DNA of 15,275 nt from Candidatus Woesearchaeota archaeon UBA153. Lineage in GTDB: Archaea; Nanobdellota; Nanobdellia; Woesearchaeales; UBA525. Shown here one piece after another: positions 1-7,349 of this stretch (the stretch's first letter is position 1; the number at the start of each line of letters is the position of its first letter). The stretch spans positions 1 to 15,275 of the forward strand of contig DASH01000053.1 of assembly GCA_002503705.1 (NCBI GenBank). The letters run 5' to 3'. The position numbers and the translations under genes are program-made. The notes below the pieces were generated by a model. The model was not told the DNA's origin and searched no databases. It worked only from the letters and a program-made list of their open reading frames with translations.

Positions 1-111
1 GGCGACGATTCCTCCTCCCTCCTCGAGCACAGGTTCCATCGTTCCCTCACAACCGAAGCATAACAACGTCACAGCCGCATCGTGCCATTCACGTCCGTTC
101 TCTCGTTGCAT
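1..111 (-). CDS. Partial hypothetical small protein with CxxC motif (N-terminus only)
   Basis: An open frame of 37 codons starts at an ATG and runs off the window edge. It reads as a plausible protein: a hydrophilic start, then WHDAAVTLLCFGCEGTMEP, with two cysteines (residues 18 and 21) in a CxxC arrangement suggesting half of a zinc ribbon. It overlaps the 3' end of the 592-aa gene by 23 bp in another frame, which would fit translational coupling. No convincing Shine-Dalgarno sequence precedes the ATG. I do not recognise the family. With only 37 residues visible it could still be a chance frame. Confidence 0.4.
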   Translation of the reverse strand, partial: MQRENGREWHDAAVTLLCFGCEGTMEPVLEEGGGIVA

Positions 112-1867
112 ATAACGGCCTGCTCGGCGATTCGATGACGACGCGGCCGCGGTCAACGCCGGCATTGATGACCGCGGAGACGATGCGGCGCGCGTCAGCG
201 TCGCGGAACGTCGCGGCGCCGTTCGTCGAGTCTCGTCCGGACGCGATGGCGGACAACCGGTCTTCGAGGCGCGTGCCGGTGACTTGCAACCCCGCGTACG
301 GCTTGTCCTCCAGGTTGAGGAACGCGCTCCCGTACAGCGCGGAAAAGTCGCCGATCGCCGCGGTCTCAACCTTGAAGACGCCTTCGTGCGTCCGGTAATC
401 GTTCACTCGCGCCTTGTTTCCCGGGTTCGCGGCGAGCGTGCACGGCGCCTTGTAGACGCTCGTACAACCGTGTTCGCCGACAGCGTAGAGCGTGCCGTTC
501 CGCGCTTCGCGGTCGATGTAGAGGATCCATGAAAGGTCGGAAGCGTTGTTCAAGACTTGACGGATCGTCGTCTCGGCTCGCGAGGATTCGTGGGTTGGCA
601 ACTTCGCGGCCGCGCTCGTTCCCGGCAGTGTCGCCGCGTACGCCGTCGTCGTGAAGAGTCCTGGAGCCGCGTTGGCGGCGCGCCGCGCAGAGTCGCCCGA
701 GGACGAGGCGGTGGAAGAAGAGGCCGCGAGAGACGAAGAGACGACGGATGAAGGAGAGACTGTGGAAGACGAAGCGGCAGCGGAAGAGGGAGGGGCCGCT
801 GAAGAGGAAGAAGAAGAAGAAGAAGAAGAAGCGGGGACTGAGGGTTCGGCAAGCGCGCTCTTCGCTTGCGAACTCGTCGCTCGCGCGTTGTCAAACTTGT
901 CGAGCGCGTCGCGTCGCGGCTCTGGCGCTTCACGAGCGCTCGCGCCAGTCTGGGAGCGCGCGTCGCGGAAGGCGTCGAGACTGGTGCCGACGCCATACGT
1001 TCCGAGGATGAGGAGGGCGCCGGCGACGAACGTCATCGTCGCTTTCTTCCCGATGTCAAGGACCGACTCCTTCATGTTGATGGAAGCGCGTTCGCGGACG
1101 AGAGCCACGTTGTGCTCGAGCGTCTCCGCCTCCTGGACGAGGTTACGCGCTCGTTGCTCCTGCGCCCGGTAAGGTTGATCGATGCGCCCTTCAACGCCTT
1201 TCGCCTTGTCGACGAGGCCGCGCACGTTCGCCTGCAGCTCTTCCGCGCGCTTCACCGTCTTGTACTTGGTCGTCTGCGTGCGCAGCGCGTCGTACGCCTC
1301 CTCGTACGTCTGGAGCTCGGCGGCCGCCTTGTCAAGCTCTGCCGCGAAGGAGCGTTCGATGCTCTCATCACGCCGTGACTGGTTGAGCACGGCCGTCGCG
1401 TTCCGGCGGACGAGCAGTTCCAAACTCTTCGCGACGTCTGCATGTTGCGCTTCCTTGAAGAGCGGCCCTTCCCTCTCGAGGAGTTCGCGCGCCTTCTTGA
1501 GGCTTGAGGGGCTCGCCGAGCCAGGCGTGACGTACGCTTTCAACTCTTCATGAAGGACCGCCGCGTATAAGTCGAGCCGGAGCGCGGCGTCGTCTAACGC
1601 GCTGCCGACGCTCTTCACGAGCGAGACTCTCTCCGCCATGTTCGGGAAGCTCGCGCGTTCGAGAAGGTTCGCGTTCGCGACATGACGCGCGTACTCTTGA
1701 CGCTTCTGCGCGTACCACGTCGCGTCTTCAAGGCGGATCTCCTCCTTGAAGAGTCCGCTCGCCTTCTGAGCGTCGGACGCGACGTCCTCAGGGATGAGCG
1801 TGCGCAACTCTCTCGCTTGCGCGACGAGCAGTTCCGGTTTCAGTCTCTCGTGCTGGTCGATGGGCAT
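89..1867 (-). CDS. Membrane-anchored coiled-coil protein with degenerate L,D-transpeptidase (YkuD-like) domain
   Basis: The 592-aa protein has four parts. Residues 1-265 are charged, helical and coiled-coil-like. Residues 275-296 form one membrane segment. Residues 340-400 are a Ser/Ala/Pro-rich linker with a run of ten serines. Residues 446-580 resemble the YkuD L,D-transpeptidase fold: THEGVFKV (493-500) matches the family's TPxGxFxI strand, AFLNLEDKPYAGLQVTGT (515-532) matches its FLNL...GIxIHGT segment, and STNGAATFRDADARRI (547-562) aligns with the S(H/N)GC(I/V)R(L/M) active-site motif. The family His, Cys and Arg appear as Thr530, Ala551 and Thr553, so catalysis is probably lost. Cys468 and Cys476 could form a disulfide. 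I infer N-terminus inside and C-terminal domain outside. SD GGAGGTG lies 5 nt before the ATG. The domain call rests on motifs read by eye. Confidence 0.75.
   Translation of the reverse strand: MPIDQHERLKPELLVAQARELRTLIPEDVASDAQKASGLFKEEIRLEDATWYAQKRQEYARHVANANLLERASFPNMAERVSLVKSVGSALDDAALRLDLYAAVLHEELKAYVTPGSASPSSLKKARELLEREGPLFKEAQHADVAKSLELLVRRNATAVLNQSRRDESIERSFAAELDKAAAELQTYEEAYDALRTQTTKYKTVKRAEELQANVRGLVDKAKGVEGRIDQPYRAQEQRARNLVQEAETLEHNVALVRERASINMKESVLDIGKKATMTFVAGALLILGTYGVGTSLDAFRDARSQTGASAREAPEPRRDALDKFDNARATSSQAKSALAEPSVPASSSSSSSSSSAAPPSSAAASSSTVSPSSVVSSSLAASSSTASSSGDSARRAANAAPGLFTTTAYAATLPGTSAAAKLPTHESSRAETTIRQVLNNASDLSWILYIDREARNGTLYAVGEHGCTSVYKAPCTLAANPGNKARVNDYRTHEGVFKVETAAIGDFSALYGSAFLNLEDKPYAGLQVTGTRLEDRLSAIASGRDSTNGAATFRDADARRIVSAVINAGVDRGRVVIESPSRPLYATRERT
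801..830. repeat. GAA/TTC trinucleotide tract encoding polyserine
   Basis: An almost pure GAA repeat on the plus strand encodes the ten-serine run (residues 347-356) of the pseudo-transpeptidase linker. Such tracts vary in length by slippage. Change in whole triplets would only alter the tether between membrane and outer domain. Confidence 0.7.
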
Positions 1868-2192
1868 GGCGGCACCTCCGTGCGCGTCGTGAGAGGCGAG
1901 CTCTCGCGGTGACGATTGCTGTGACGCTCGCCGCCGCTCTTGACGCGTTTCATCAAAACAAAGAAGAGGATGGGTTTAATAGCACCTTCCACGATTTTTC
2001 TGAAGAAGATTCGGCCAAGGGTGAAAATCCTCCGGAATTTGACGGTTTTTCCGGAACGCTCGACGGAAGAGCACCGGAAGAGGTCGAAAGAGCGATGGAG
2101 AACGCATGGTAACGCCGCCAACGAACGAGGCCGACGCCGGGCGCGCCCCCATCGTTTTCTCGAGAAACTCGCCCGGGAAGCGACCAGTAACC
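1868..2192. other. Intergenic region between the pseudo-transpeptidase gene and eL33
   Basis: I see no supported gene here. It should carry the minus-strand promoter of the 592-aa gene. The best TATA-like sequence on that strand is CTATTAAAC around 1973-1981, which would give a leader of roughly 80 nt. Short frames on both strands lack good starts or family resemblance. Confidence 0.4.
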
Positions 2193-2200
2193 TTTATAAA
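2193..2200 (+). promoter_or_regulatory. TATA box for eL33 (leaderless)
   Basis: TTTATAAA is centred about 28 nt before the eL33 ATG. At the usual archaeal TATA-to-start distance, transcription would begin at or within a few bases of the start codon. No Shine-Dalgarno is present, which agrees with a leaderless mRNA. Confidence 0.8.
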
Positions 2201-2223
2201 GGGGTCGTCGTTCTCGGGCCCTC

Positions 2224-2478
2224 ATGAAAGGAGTCGTCGTGAACTATAAGCGCAGCGGCCACCGCACGAGCGGCAACCAGCTCATCATCCAAGCTGAAGG
2301 CGTGAAGGACCGTGACGCGGCCGCCAAGCTCGTCGGCAAGACCGTCACCTGGAACACGGGCAAGCGCGCGCTCTCCGGCGTTGTGGCGAGTGCGCACGGC
2401 AAGCAAGGCGCGGTCAGGGTGCGCTTCGAAACCGGCATGCCCGGCCAGTGCGCTGGCCAAGAAGTCACGTTCAAGTAA
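2224..2478 (+). CDS. rpl35ae: Large-subunit ribosomal protein eL33 (L35Ae)
   Basis: The 84-aa product is a complete L35Ae/eL33 protein, a small beta-barrel of the archaeal and eukaryotic 50S/60S subunit. Recognisable features are the N-terminal strand MKGVVVNYKRSG, the segment AAKLVGKTVTW, and the C-terminal block GAVRVRFETGMPGQCAGQEV, which matches the family's VRxxFxxGLPGQAxGxxV region. Length fits the archaeal form. The ATG is fixed by the TATA box at leaderless distance. It is the best evidence in the window that the host is an archaeon. Immediately downstream is a transpeptidase remnant, so no co-transcribed gene is evident. Confidence 0.94.
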   Translation: MKGVVVNYKRSGHRTSGNQLIIQAEGVKDRDAAAKLVGKTVTWNTGKRALSGVVASAHGKQGAVRVRFETGMPGQCAGQEVTFK

Positions 2479-2525
2479 GACGTCGAGTTCTCTCCATCTG
2501 TGCCCAGCAGCCTCCAGGCTCGCCC

Positions 2526-2665
2526 AGGGACCGCAATCGTCGGGACTTCCTCAAGCTCGGCCTCGGCGCGCCCGCTAGCGACGGCTGCATCCGCATGCGG
2601 AACGCCGATGTCTCGAGCTGTATTCGCTCGTACCCGTCAAGACGTACGTCAAGATCATGGCGTAG
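2526..2665 (+). pseudogene. Frameshifted C-terminal remnant of an L,D-transpeptidase
   Basis: From about 2544 one frame reads DFLKLGLGAPASDGCIRMRN, ending in ADV at 2612. This is the hallmark catalytic segment of L,D-transpeptidases, SxGCIRMxNxDV, with the nucleophilic Cys and following Arg intact. The frame then breaks. From 2615 another frame continues as ELYSLVPVKTYVKIMA and stops at TAG 2663-2665, matching the family's usual ending E-L-x-x-L-V-P-x-x-T-x-V-x-I. Joining the frames needs one extra base between GTC (2610-2612) and GAG (2615-2617), so the lesion looks like a single-base deletion. The N-terminal two thirds of the enzyme is missing, and the remnant starts within about 50 nt of the eL33 stop. 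A sequencing error could explain the frameshift but not the truncation. Confidence 0.8.
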
Positions 2666-2680
2666 AACAGACGCTCCCAA

Positions 2681-3181
2681 CTACTCAAGCACGTGTTCAA
2701 TCTTGAGGAGGAAGCGCCGCGCGTCCTCCTCAATCTCCGCCACCTGCCGCTCAGTGTAGCGTTTGATGGCAGCGTAGCGCGCGACATAACTTTCCGTCTG
2801 CGCCTGCGCGAACGAAGAGAGGTACTCTTCCTCAAAGATCCTCTGCGCCTGGTCGAGGAGCTCGAGGTCTTCCCGTTCGAGCGGCGTCGGGACGAGGAGG
2901 CCGGCGAGAGCGACGAGGGCCGCCTCGTGGCTCTTCACCTCGTAGCCTCTCGTCAGGATGGCCGCTTTTGCTGCGTAGAGCATAGCATAGTAGTGGATGA
3001 CGATGGCCCACGAGTACCAGGAGAGTTGTTGCGGCTCCGCGGCGTCGTGATGGAGGTGCCGCGCGAGAAGAAAGCTCTGCTTCGCTTTCGCGAGGAAGAG
3101 CGGCTTCTTGAAGCTCGCGGTCGAGCGGACGATCGCTCCCGTCTCACACAGTTCTTGGAACCTCGTCTCGTAACGTCGCAA
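2681..3181 (-). CDS. HEPN-domain protein, probable toxin of HEPN/MNT pair
   Basis: This 166-aa, mostly helical protein has the HEPN pattern: helix SWYSWAIVIHYYAMLYAAKA (54-73), then R78-GYEVKS-H85, which is the R-x6-H catalytic motif of HEPN RNases. In known pairs the HEPN protein is an mRNA- or tRNA-cutting toxin and the partner nucleotidyltransferase neutralises it by AMPylation or nucleotide addition. The first in-frame start after a stop is TTG; GGGGTG lies 6 nt upstream of it. That start sits inside the preceding MNT gene, giving a 38-bp overlap and likely translational coupling. It converges with the transpeptidase remnant, 15 bp away. The family call is by motif and context; activity is inferred. 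Confidence 0.86.
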   Translation of the reverse strand: MRRYETRFQELCETGAIVRSTASFKKPLFLAKAKQSFLLARHLHHDAAEPQQLSWYSWAIVIHYYAMLYAAKAAILTRGYEVKSHEAALVALAGLLVPTPLEREDLELLDQAQRIFEEEYLSSFAQAQTESYVARYAAIKRYTERQVAEIEEDARRFLLKIEHVLE

Positions 3182-3746
3182 CTGTCACACCCCAGAAGAG
3201 TTCTGGGTTGTGGAGGATGACGTGATCGCTTAATATCTGTTTCCCCACGTTTTCCGGACCAGCTCCGAGCATCTCGGTGAATTCGCGGAGGGTGAGGAAT
3301 ATCGGGTTGATCTTCCGCTTGTAGAATAGCTCCTGGTCGAGGAAGGAGACGGTCTTCTTGCCGTCCTTGTTGAGGACGAGGAGGTCCACGTCGCTCCGCT
3401 CCTTCGCGGTCCGCTTCGCCTCGCTCCCGAAGAGGACGAGTGCGTGGTTCTGCGGGAGCTGCGTCTCTGCGATTGCTCGAAGGAGCGGACTGTTTTTCAG
3501 AAAACGTTGGCGTTCCTCGTCCGCGGCGATGATGAGGCGGTGCTTCACGAGCGGATGGCTGCAGTCGATTCCCAACGTGATTGCTGTGCCGACACGCTCT
3601 TTGAAGAGGTCGTCACCTTGGTTCAGGACGAGTCGGTAGAGCGTCGCGTACGGCACGCCGAGAAGGAGGCTCAGCCGACGGACGGTGAACCGTTCGCGGT
3701 GATGCTTCGCGAGGAAGAGGAGGAGCGCGCCTCGATGGTTATCCAT
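3144..3746 (-). CDS. MNT-type nucleotidyltransferase with N-terminal winged helix, probable antitoxin
   Basis: Two domains are visible in 200 aa. Residues 1-60 look like a winged helix (FTVRRLSLLLGVPYATLYRL as the HTH). Residues 85-190 are a minimal nucleotidyltransferase with the signature G107-S108, ten residues, then D119-V-D121 (GS-x10-DxD), which binds metal and NTP. In HEPN/MNT systems this enzyme modifies and silences the HEPN toxin. The winged helix suggests it also represses its own operon, and a perfect palindrome lies over the expected transcription start. ATG is preceded by a TATA box at near-leaderless distance, with no Shine-Dalgarno. The last 12 codons overlap the HEPN gene. 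Confidence 0.88.
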   Translation of the reverse strand: MDNHRGALLLFLAKHHRERFTVRRLSLLLGVPYATLYRLVLNQGDDLFKERVGTAITLGIDCSHPLVKHRLIIAADEERQRFLKNSPLLRAIAETQLPQNHALVLFGSEAKRTAKERSDVDLLVLNKDGKKTVSFLDQELFYKRKINPIFLTLREFTEMLGAGPENVGKQILSDHVILHNPELFWGVTVATLRDEVPRTV

Positions 3747-3749
3747 AAG

Positions 3750-3765
3750 TGAATAACGTTATTCA
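3750..3765. promoter_or_regulatory. Palindromic operator candidate of the HEPN/MNT operon
   Basis: TGAATAACGTTATTCA is a perfect 16-bp palindrome lying between the TATA box and the MNT ATG, over the predicted transcription start. A dimer bound here would block initiation. The winged helix of the MNT protein is the natural candidate ligand; this is inference from position and symmetry. Confidence 0.7.
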
Positions 3766-3772
3766 TTATTGA

Positions 3773-3780
3773 TTTATAAA
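3773..3780 (-). promoter_or_regulatory. TATA box of the HEPN/MNT operon
   Basis: TTTATAAA is centred about 30 nt upstream of the MNT start codon on the minus strand, placing initiation a few nucleotides before the ATG and inside the palindrome. Confidence 0.75.
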
Positions 3781-3808
3781 GGTTTCTGGGGGAAGAATGA
3801 TGAGCGAG

Positions 3809-4018
3809 TTATACTTCGACCTGCTGGAGGCCGAGGAACTCGACGCGGGGAACGCCGTCTTTCGACTCGAGATAGAGCGCGATCGCCTCTCTCGTGCGTT
3901 CGAGGAGCGCGTCCTGCGTCTTCGCCTGCGAACGACACCCGGGAAGCTCGACGACCTCCGAAAGGAGGTAGCCGTCCTCGCCGCGCTCGACAATCACGTG
4001 AAACTTCGCCATCTCCAC
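3809..4018 (-). CDS. HicB-like antitoxin (orphan)
   Basis: The 69-aa protein matches the partial RNase-H-like HicB/UPF0150 fold: strand AKFHVIVERGEDGYLLSEV, the signature VELPGCRSQAKT, then helix QDALLERTREAIALYLE. In type II systems HicB inhibits the RNA-cutting HicA. No HicA-like frame lies on either side, so it is an orphan or works with a distant partner. The start is GTG, supported by GGAGG 8 nt upstream; an ATG two codons later is too far from that site. A TATA-like CTTATGAA around 4064-4071 could serve it. Many archaeal members of this family occur alone, so a toxin link is not certain. Confidence 0.85.
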   Translation of the reverse strand: MEMAKFHVIVERGEDGYLLSEVVELPGCRSQAKTQDALLERTREAIALYLESKDGVPRVEFLGLQQVEV

Positions 4019-4083
4019 GAGTTCCGCCTCCGGCTTTTAATGTTTTTCGACAAGAAGAGCGCATTCATAAGCCTTTGTGACGA

Positions 4084-4142
4084 AAAAATGAAAGAATCAC
4101 GAGGAAAAGCGAGAAAAAACGGAAAGAACGGAAGAAAAACAG
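4084..4142 (-). terminator. Poly-T terminator tracts after the five-gene operon
   Basis: On the minus strand, just past the last stop codon, several runs of five or six T occur in a pyrimidine-rich stretch (TGTTTTTC, CGTTTTTTCTC, CATTTTTTCG). Multiple T-tracts without a strong hairpin are the usual archaeal intrinsic terminator. Confidence 0.65.
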
Positions 4143-4145
4143 TTT

Positions 4146-4523
4146 TCAGTCCATCACGAAACAACCCAGCATGAGGAACAACCCTTCAAGGATGAAGAGG
4201 ATGTAGTACAGGATGGCGGGCAAGGAGAACCCGAACGCGATCGCGCCCATGCTATGCAGGATGGAGACGAGGCCCAAGCCGAAGACGACGAGGCCGACCA
4301 GCAACGTCGTAATCCCGAGACCGCTGTGGAACGTGAACTCGAAAAAACTGTCCACGATGACGTACAAGCCGCCGAACGCGAGCACGTACATGAGCACCGC
4401 CAACGGCAACGAACTCTTCAGCACGTCGGCGACTCCCGCCGGCCACCCGATCAACGGGAACAACCCGAGCACGAAAATAACCGCGCCGACGAAAAAACTC
4501 AACCAATGACGAACGCTATGCAT
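4146..4523 (-). CDS. Four-helix integral membrane protein of unknown function
   Basis: The 125-aa product has four hydrophobic segments (about 8-26, 39-58, 69-90 and 99-122) joined by very short loops, with no signal peptide and no catalytic motif I can identify. SD GAGGTG sits 5 nt before the ATG. It is the last gene of the five-gene operon, 37 bp after the coiled-coil gene, and is followed by poly-T terminators. Small polytopic proteins of this type are frequent in DPANN genomes. Its role is unknown; position suggests it belongs with the membrane proteins at the operon's head. Confidence 0.78.
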   Translation of the reverse strand: MHSVRHWLSFFVGAVIFVLGLFPLIGWPAGVADVLKSSLPLAVLMYVLAFGGLYVIVDSFFEFTFHSGLGITTLLVGLVVFGLGLVSILHSMGAIAFGFSLPAILYYILFILEGLFLMLGCFVMD

Positions 4524-4560
4524 GGGGACACCTCTTTAACGTGGAAAGGGAAAGATGTTT

Positions 4561-5565
4561 TCAAATTGAAAGCTTTCCTTGCTGGAGGCGCGAACCGCGA
4601 CGCACGACATTCATGAGGACTTCCAGCTCGTGCTTGTTCTCCGCTTTCGCAGCCGCTTGCACCCTGACGAGCTCCTCCAAGTCGTGCTCGGGGAACCTCG
4701 CCTTGCGCAAGTTGTCGAGGAACTGGTCGAACGTCTTCTGGTCCTTGACGAACTGGAAGTAAATATCCGAGCAGACCTTCATGACGAGAGTGAACGCGAA
4801 CTCCGTCTGCTTGAACAGCTTGTTGAAACGAAGGAGGTCCTCTTCGAGGACGTGCTCTTGTTTCTGAAGCTGGTTCAACAGGAGCGTCTGCTTCTTCACG
4901 TCATTCGTGTTGGCGAGATCGTTCAAGAGACTGAGGACTGTCCGCTCCCCTTTCAAGAGATCGTTGCCCGTCCGGTTCTCGCGCCGAATCTCGCCGCGAA
5001 GCCTCCACAACTCATCCATCGCGGACATCACGGTGGAGAGCGCGAAGACGAACGTCTGCAGTTGCAACGTCTCGCCTTGCGCCTCACGCTCGATAGCCTG
5101 GAACTGTTTCCGCAGTTCCGCGACCTCGAGCTCAGAATCACGATGGAGCTCCGCGCGCATCTTCTGGAAAGCGATCTTCAACTTCTCAAGAACACCCCAT
5201 TGCGACGGGAACTTCTCCTTCGGGAAACGGTGCTGCAGCTTGAGAAGCTGGTCCATAACCTTCTCGAAACCACGCTCCATATCGACCAGCTTATCGAGAG
5301 AGCTGTACTCGGCCAAGTACGTGTTCCGCTCAACCTTATCCAAGTCAGCGAACATCTTATCCAGGTCGCCCTCGCCATGCTTGAAGGACCTCAAGACCTC
5401 ATCCACATCGCCGCGGCTCGCGGCGTTCTGCAAGTTCGGCATCACTTCCTTGCGAAGCTTCTCCTCCATCCGCAAGTCCTTCATCAAGTGCCGTCGCGAC
5501 ATACGCAACAAACTCCTCGACGTCCGCAACATCGTCGCAATCCGCGCTTCCAGGAAATCAAACAT
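4561..5565 (-). CDS. Coiled-coil protein of unknown function
   Basis: The 334-aa protein is nearly all charged helix with no membrane segment. Long heptad-like stretches run from about residue 60 to 190 and from 210 to 330, for example QLLKLQHRFPKEKF and LLRFNKLFKQTEFAFTL. The N-terminus is basic (ARIATMLRTSRSLLRMSRRH). I recognise no domain. AGGTGA lies 7 nt before the ATG, and the gene starts 38 bp after the 581-aa gene, so the two are very likely co-transcribed. An elongated scaffold or tether on the inner face of the membrane is possible, but this is inference from composition and neighbours only. Confidence 0.75.
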   Translation of the reverse strand: MFDFLEARIATMLRTSRSLLRMSRRHLMKDLRMEEKLRKEVMPNLQNAASRGDVDEVLRSFKHGEGDLDKMFADLDKVERNTYLAEYSSLDKLVDMERGFEKVMDQLLKLQHRFPKEKFPSQWGVLEKLKIAFQKMRAELHRDSELEVAELRKQFQAIEREAQGETLQLQTFVFALSTVMSAMDELWRLRGEIRRENRTGNDLLKGERTVLSLLNDLANTNDVKKQTLLLNQLQKQEHVLEEDLLRFNKLFKQTEFAFTLVMKVCSDIYFQFVKDQKTFDQFLDNLRKARFPEHDLEELVRVQAAAKAENKHELEVLMNVVRRGSRLQQGKLSI

Positions 5566-5603
5566 AACGCATCACCTTCTCTATTCATTTAGGATTGTAC
5601 CGT

Positions 5604-7349
5604 TCATGCGACGTTGCTCGACACTGTCGACTGCGAGTTCGCGAAACTGAACGCGGTATTCATTTGCGTGCAGAGTGCGGAAAGCTTCTCCTTGAATGCG
5701 CCGAAGTTCTCATGAGAGAGCGTCTCCAACACTTTCTTCTCATTGTCAGTCCCGACAACCGCGTCGCTAATCTCTTTCAAGAAACCATCAGTTCTGCTTC
5801 GCTGCTGCCCCCCCTTAGGAGGATGAGCCACTATGACCGCGAGCGTCGACGCGACATCAACCACGAGGCGCTTGCTGTCTTCGGTACTCAGGAGGAAGTT
5901 ACGGAAAGATTCGTTCAACAGCGCGTGATTCAGATCTCCGAATATCTGATCATAGAGCTTGTACGCTCCGGGACTCGTCCATTTCATCTGTTGCTTCTCG
6001 TCAACGAGGTGCGTCAGTTTGCTGAGTTCTTCCATGATGTCTTTATAGTCGGGGTACGCAGCGCGGAGCTGTCCGCTCATCGGCAGTTGGCCATCATACT
6101 TCGCCCAATGCCAGCTCAAGCGTTCCTTGTTGATCGTCACTTCTCCCAAACGATACCATTCCTTGACGACCTGCCACATAGTGAGTCCCGGCCGTCGAGG
6201 GATGCCGTGGAAGAGCGTCTCGATGCCACTCTTGAAGAGGAGGTCGGTGAACCGTACCTGCGCAGCACCGCAGATGATGACCTCTCCGGGCTGGAACGTC
6301 GGCATGCGCACCTTGTCGGTGAAGTGCTGGCGTCGCGAGGTCGTGTTCATGATGATGAACTCTCCTTCGGCTTTCGAGGGCCAGCGCTTGGTCGTCGCGA
6401 GGTTCTCATACGTCCGCTCGTCCTTCACTTTCCACCACGCGTAGAAGAACCACGATCCGCGCTCGATGTTCGGCAAGTCCCGGTTCGGATCGGGATACGC
6501 TGCCGGCCCTTGATGGCGTTCGAGATAGCTCCAATCGATTTCCTTCAACCGAAGTTCGGAGGTCTCTAAAGTCACCTGGACGCCGATGGCAAGGAATGCA
6601 TCCGCGATAGCGTCGGCGAGCAGGCCGAGCCCTTCCTGAAAGTCGTAGGTGAAATACTCTTGAGTGAGGAGGTTGAGCATCGCTTGCAAGTGCTCCTGCG
6701 CATCCTGCTGGCGGCGTGCGCGGATGCTCGCCCAGAGGAGTTCGATGTGCTTGTTGTTCAAGTCCTTGAGGAAGGTGGACAGCATGCTCGTGCCTTCCTT
6801 CCAGAAATGATATCTGTACGTTTCACTACCGATTTTGTTGATGAAGCGCTCGATGTTCTTCGAGTCGCGAAGGCCGTAGTCGCGCTCATAGAGCATTTTG
6901 AGAAGCTTCTCGAGGTCGCGGGCTTGCTGCGCCTTCACCTCTTTCAAGAGCTCAGTAAAGACCTCCTTCGCTTTCTCATTGTTGAGTGTCGAAGGCATCG
7001 TTGGCTGCGATGGAGCAGCAGGCTGCCCGCTCGGTGCAGGCGCTTGCGCAATCAGATACTTCATGAAGTCTCGTTGACTCCACGTCTGGTCCTTGAGAAG
7101 TTGTTCTCTGCCATCGACGAGAATCGTGCACCATTGCTCAACGCTCAACGCGCGCGTCGTATTAGTATTCTTTTCGCGTCGACCGGCTCGCAAGCGATTG
7201 TGAACAACACCGATGACGTCGGCGAGACCGTTCTTGAGCGCGTTCTCGAGGGCGACGCGCAGGTCTTTCGCGGCGGTCTGCAGGTCAGGAGCGCTCTGCG
7301 TCGGCGGAGGAGTTGGCGAGGCGCTCGTTGCTGCTGGTGGGTTCGCCAT
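5604..7349 (-). CDS. Large soluble protein of unknown function
   Basis: This 581-aa protein has a Pro/Ala/Ser-rich disordered N-terminus (residues 1-22), a helical segment, a second Pro-rich linker (about 100-118), then a mixed helical and beta region rich in Trp and Tyr (for example GSWFFYAWWKVKDERTYENL). No signal peptide, membrane helix, Walker motif or known catalytic signature is visible. Its ATG overlaps the TGA of the preceding gene by one base (TGATG), which is strong evidence for translational coupling. With the membrane proteins before it and the coiled-coil protein after it, it is probably a cytosolic component of a membrane-bound complex. No family is recognised. Confidence 0.75.
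   Translation of the reverse strand: MANPPAATSASPTPPPTQSAPDLQTAAKDLRVALENALKNGLADVIGVVHNRLRAGRREKNTNTTRALSVEQWCTILVDGREQLLKDQTWSQRDFMKYLIAQAPAPSGQPAAPSQPTMPSTLNNEKAKEVFTELLKEVKAQQARDLEKLLKMLYERDYGLRDSKNIERFINKIGSETYRYHFWKEGTSMLSTFLKDLNNKHIELLWASIRARRQQDAQEHLQAMLNLLTQEYFTYDFQEGLGLLADAIADAFLAIGVQVTLETSELRLKEIDWSYLERHQGPAAYPDPNRDLPNIERGSWFFYAWWKVKDERTYENLATTKRWPSKAEGEFIIMNTTSRRQHFTDKVRMPTFQPGEVIICGAAQVRFTDLLFKSGIETLFHGIPRRPGLTMWQVVKEWYRLGEVTINKERLSWHWAKYDGQLPMSGQLRAAYPDYKDIMEELSKLTHLVDEKQQMKWTSPGAYKLYDQIFGDLNHALLNESFRNFLLSTEDSKRLVVDVASTLAVIVAHPPKGGQQRSRTDGFLKEISDAVVGTDNEKKVLETLSHENFGAFKEKLSALCTQMNTAFSFANSQSTVSSNVA

Noticed and set aside
651..1172. Plus-strand frame with a long poly-Glu run
   Set aside because: The run is the complement of the polyserine linker in the 592-aa gene, whose reading frame has a strong ribosome-binding site and domain structure.
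1840..2121. Basic 93-aa minus-strand frame overlapping the start of the 592-aa gene
   Set aside because: It overlaps a well-supported start in another frame, has no clear ribosome-binding site and resembles no family.
4019..4145. hicA toxin gene paired with the HicB gene
   Set aside because: No frame of about 60 codons with HicA features (GSH motif, double-stranded RNA-binding-like fold) is present here or after the HicB stop.
4579..5592. 337-aa open frame on the plus strand
   Set aside because: Antisense of the 334-aa coiled-coil gene. The minus frame has a ribosome-binding site and operon context; the plus frame has neither.
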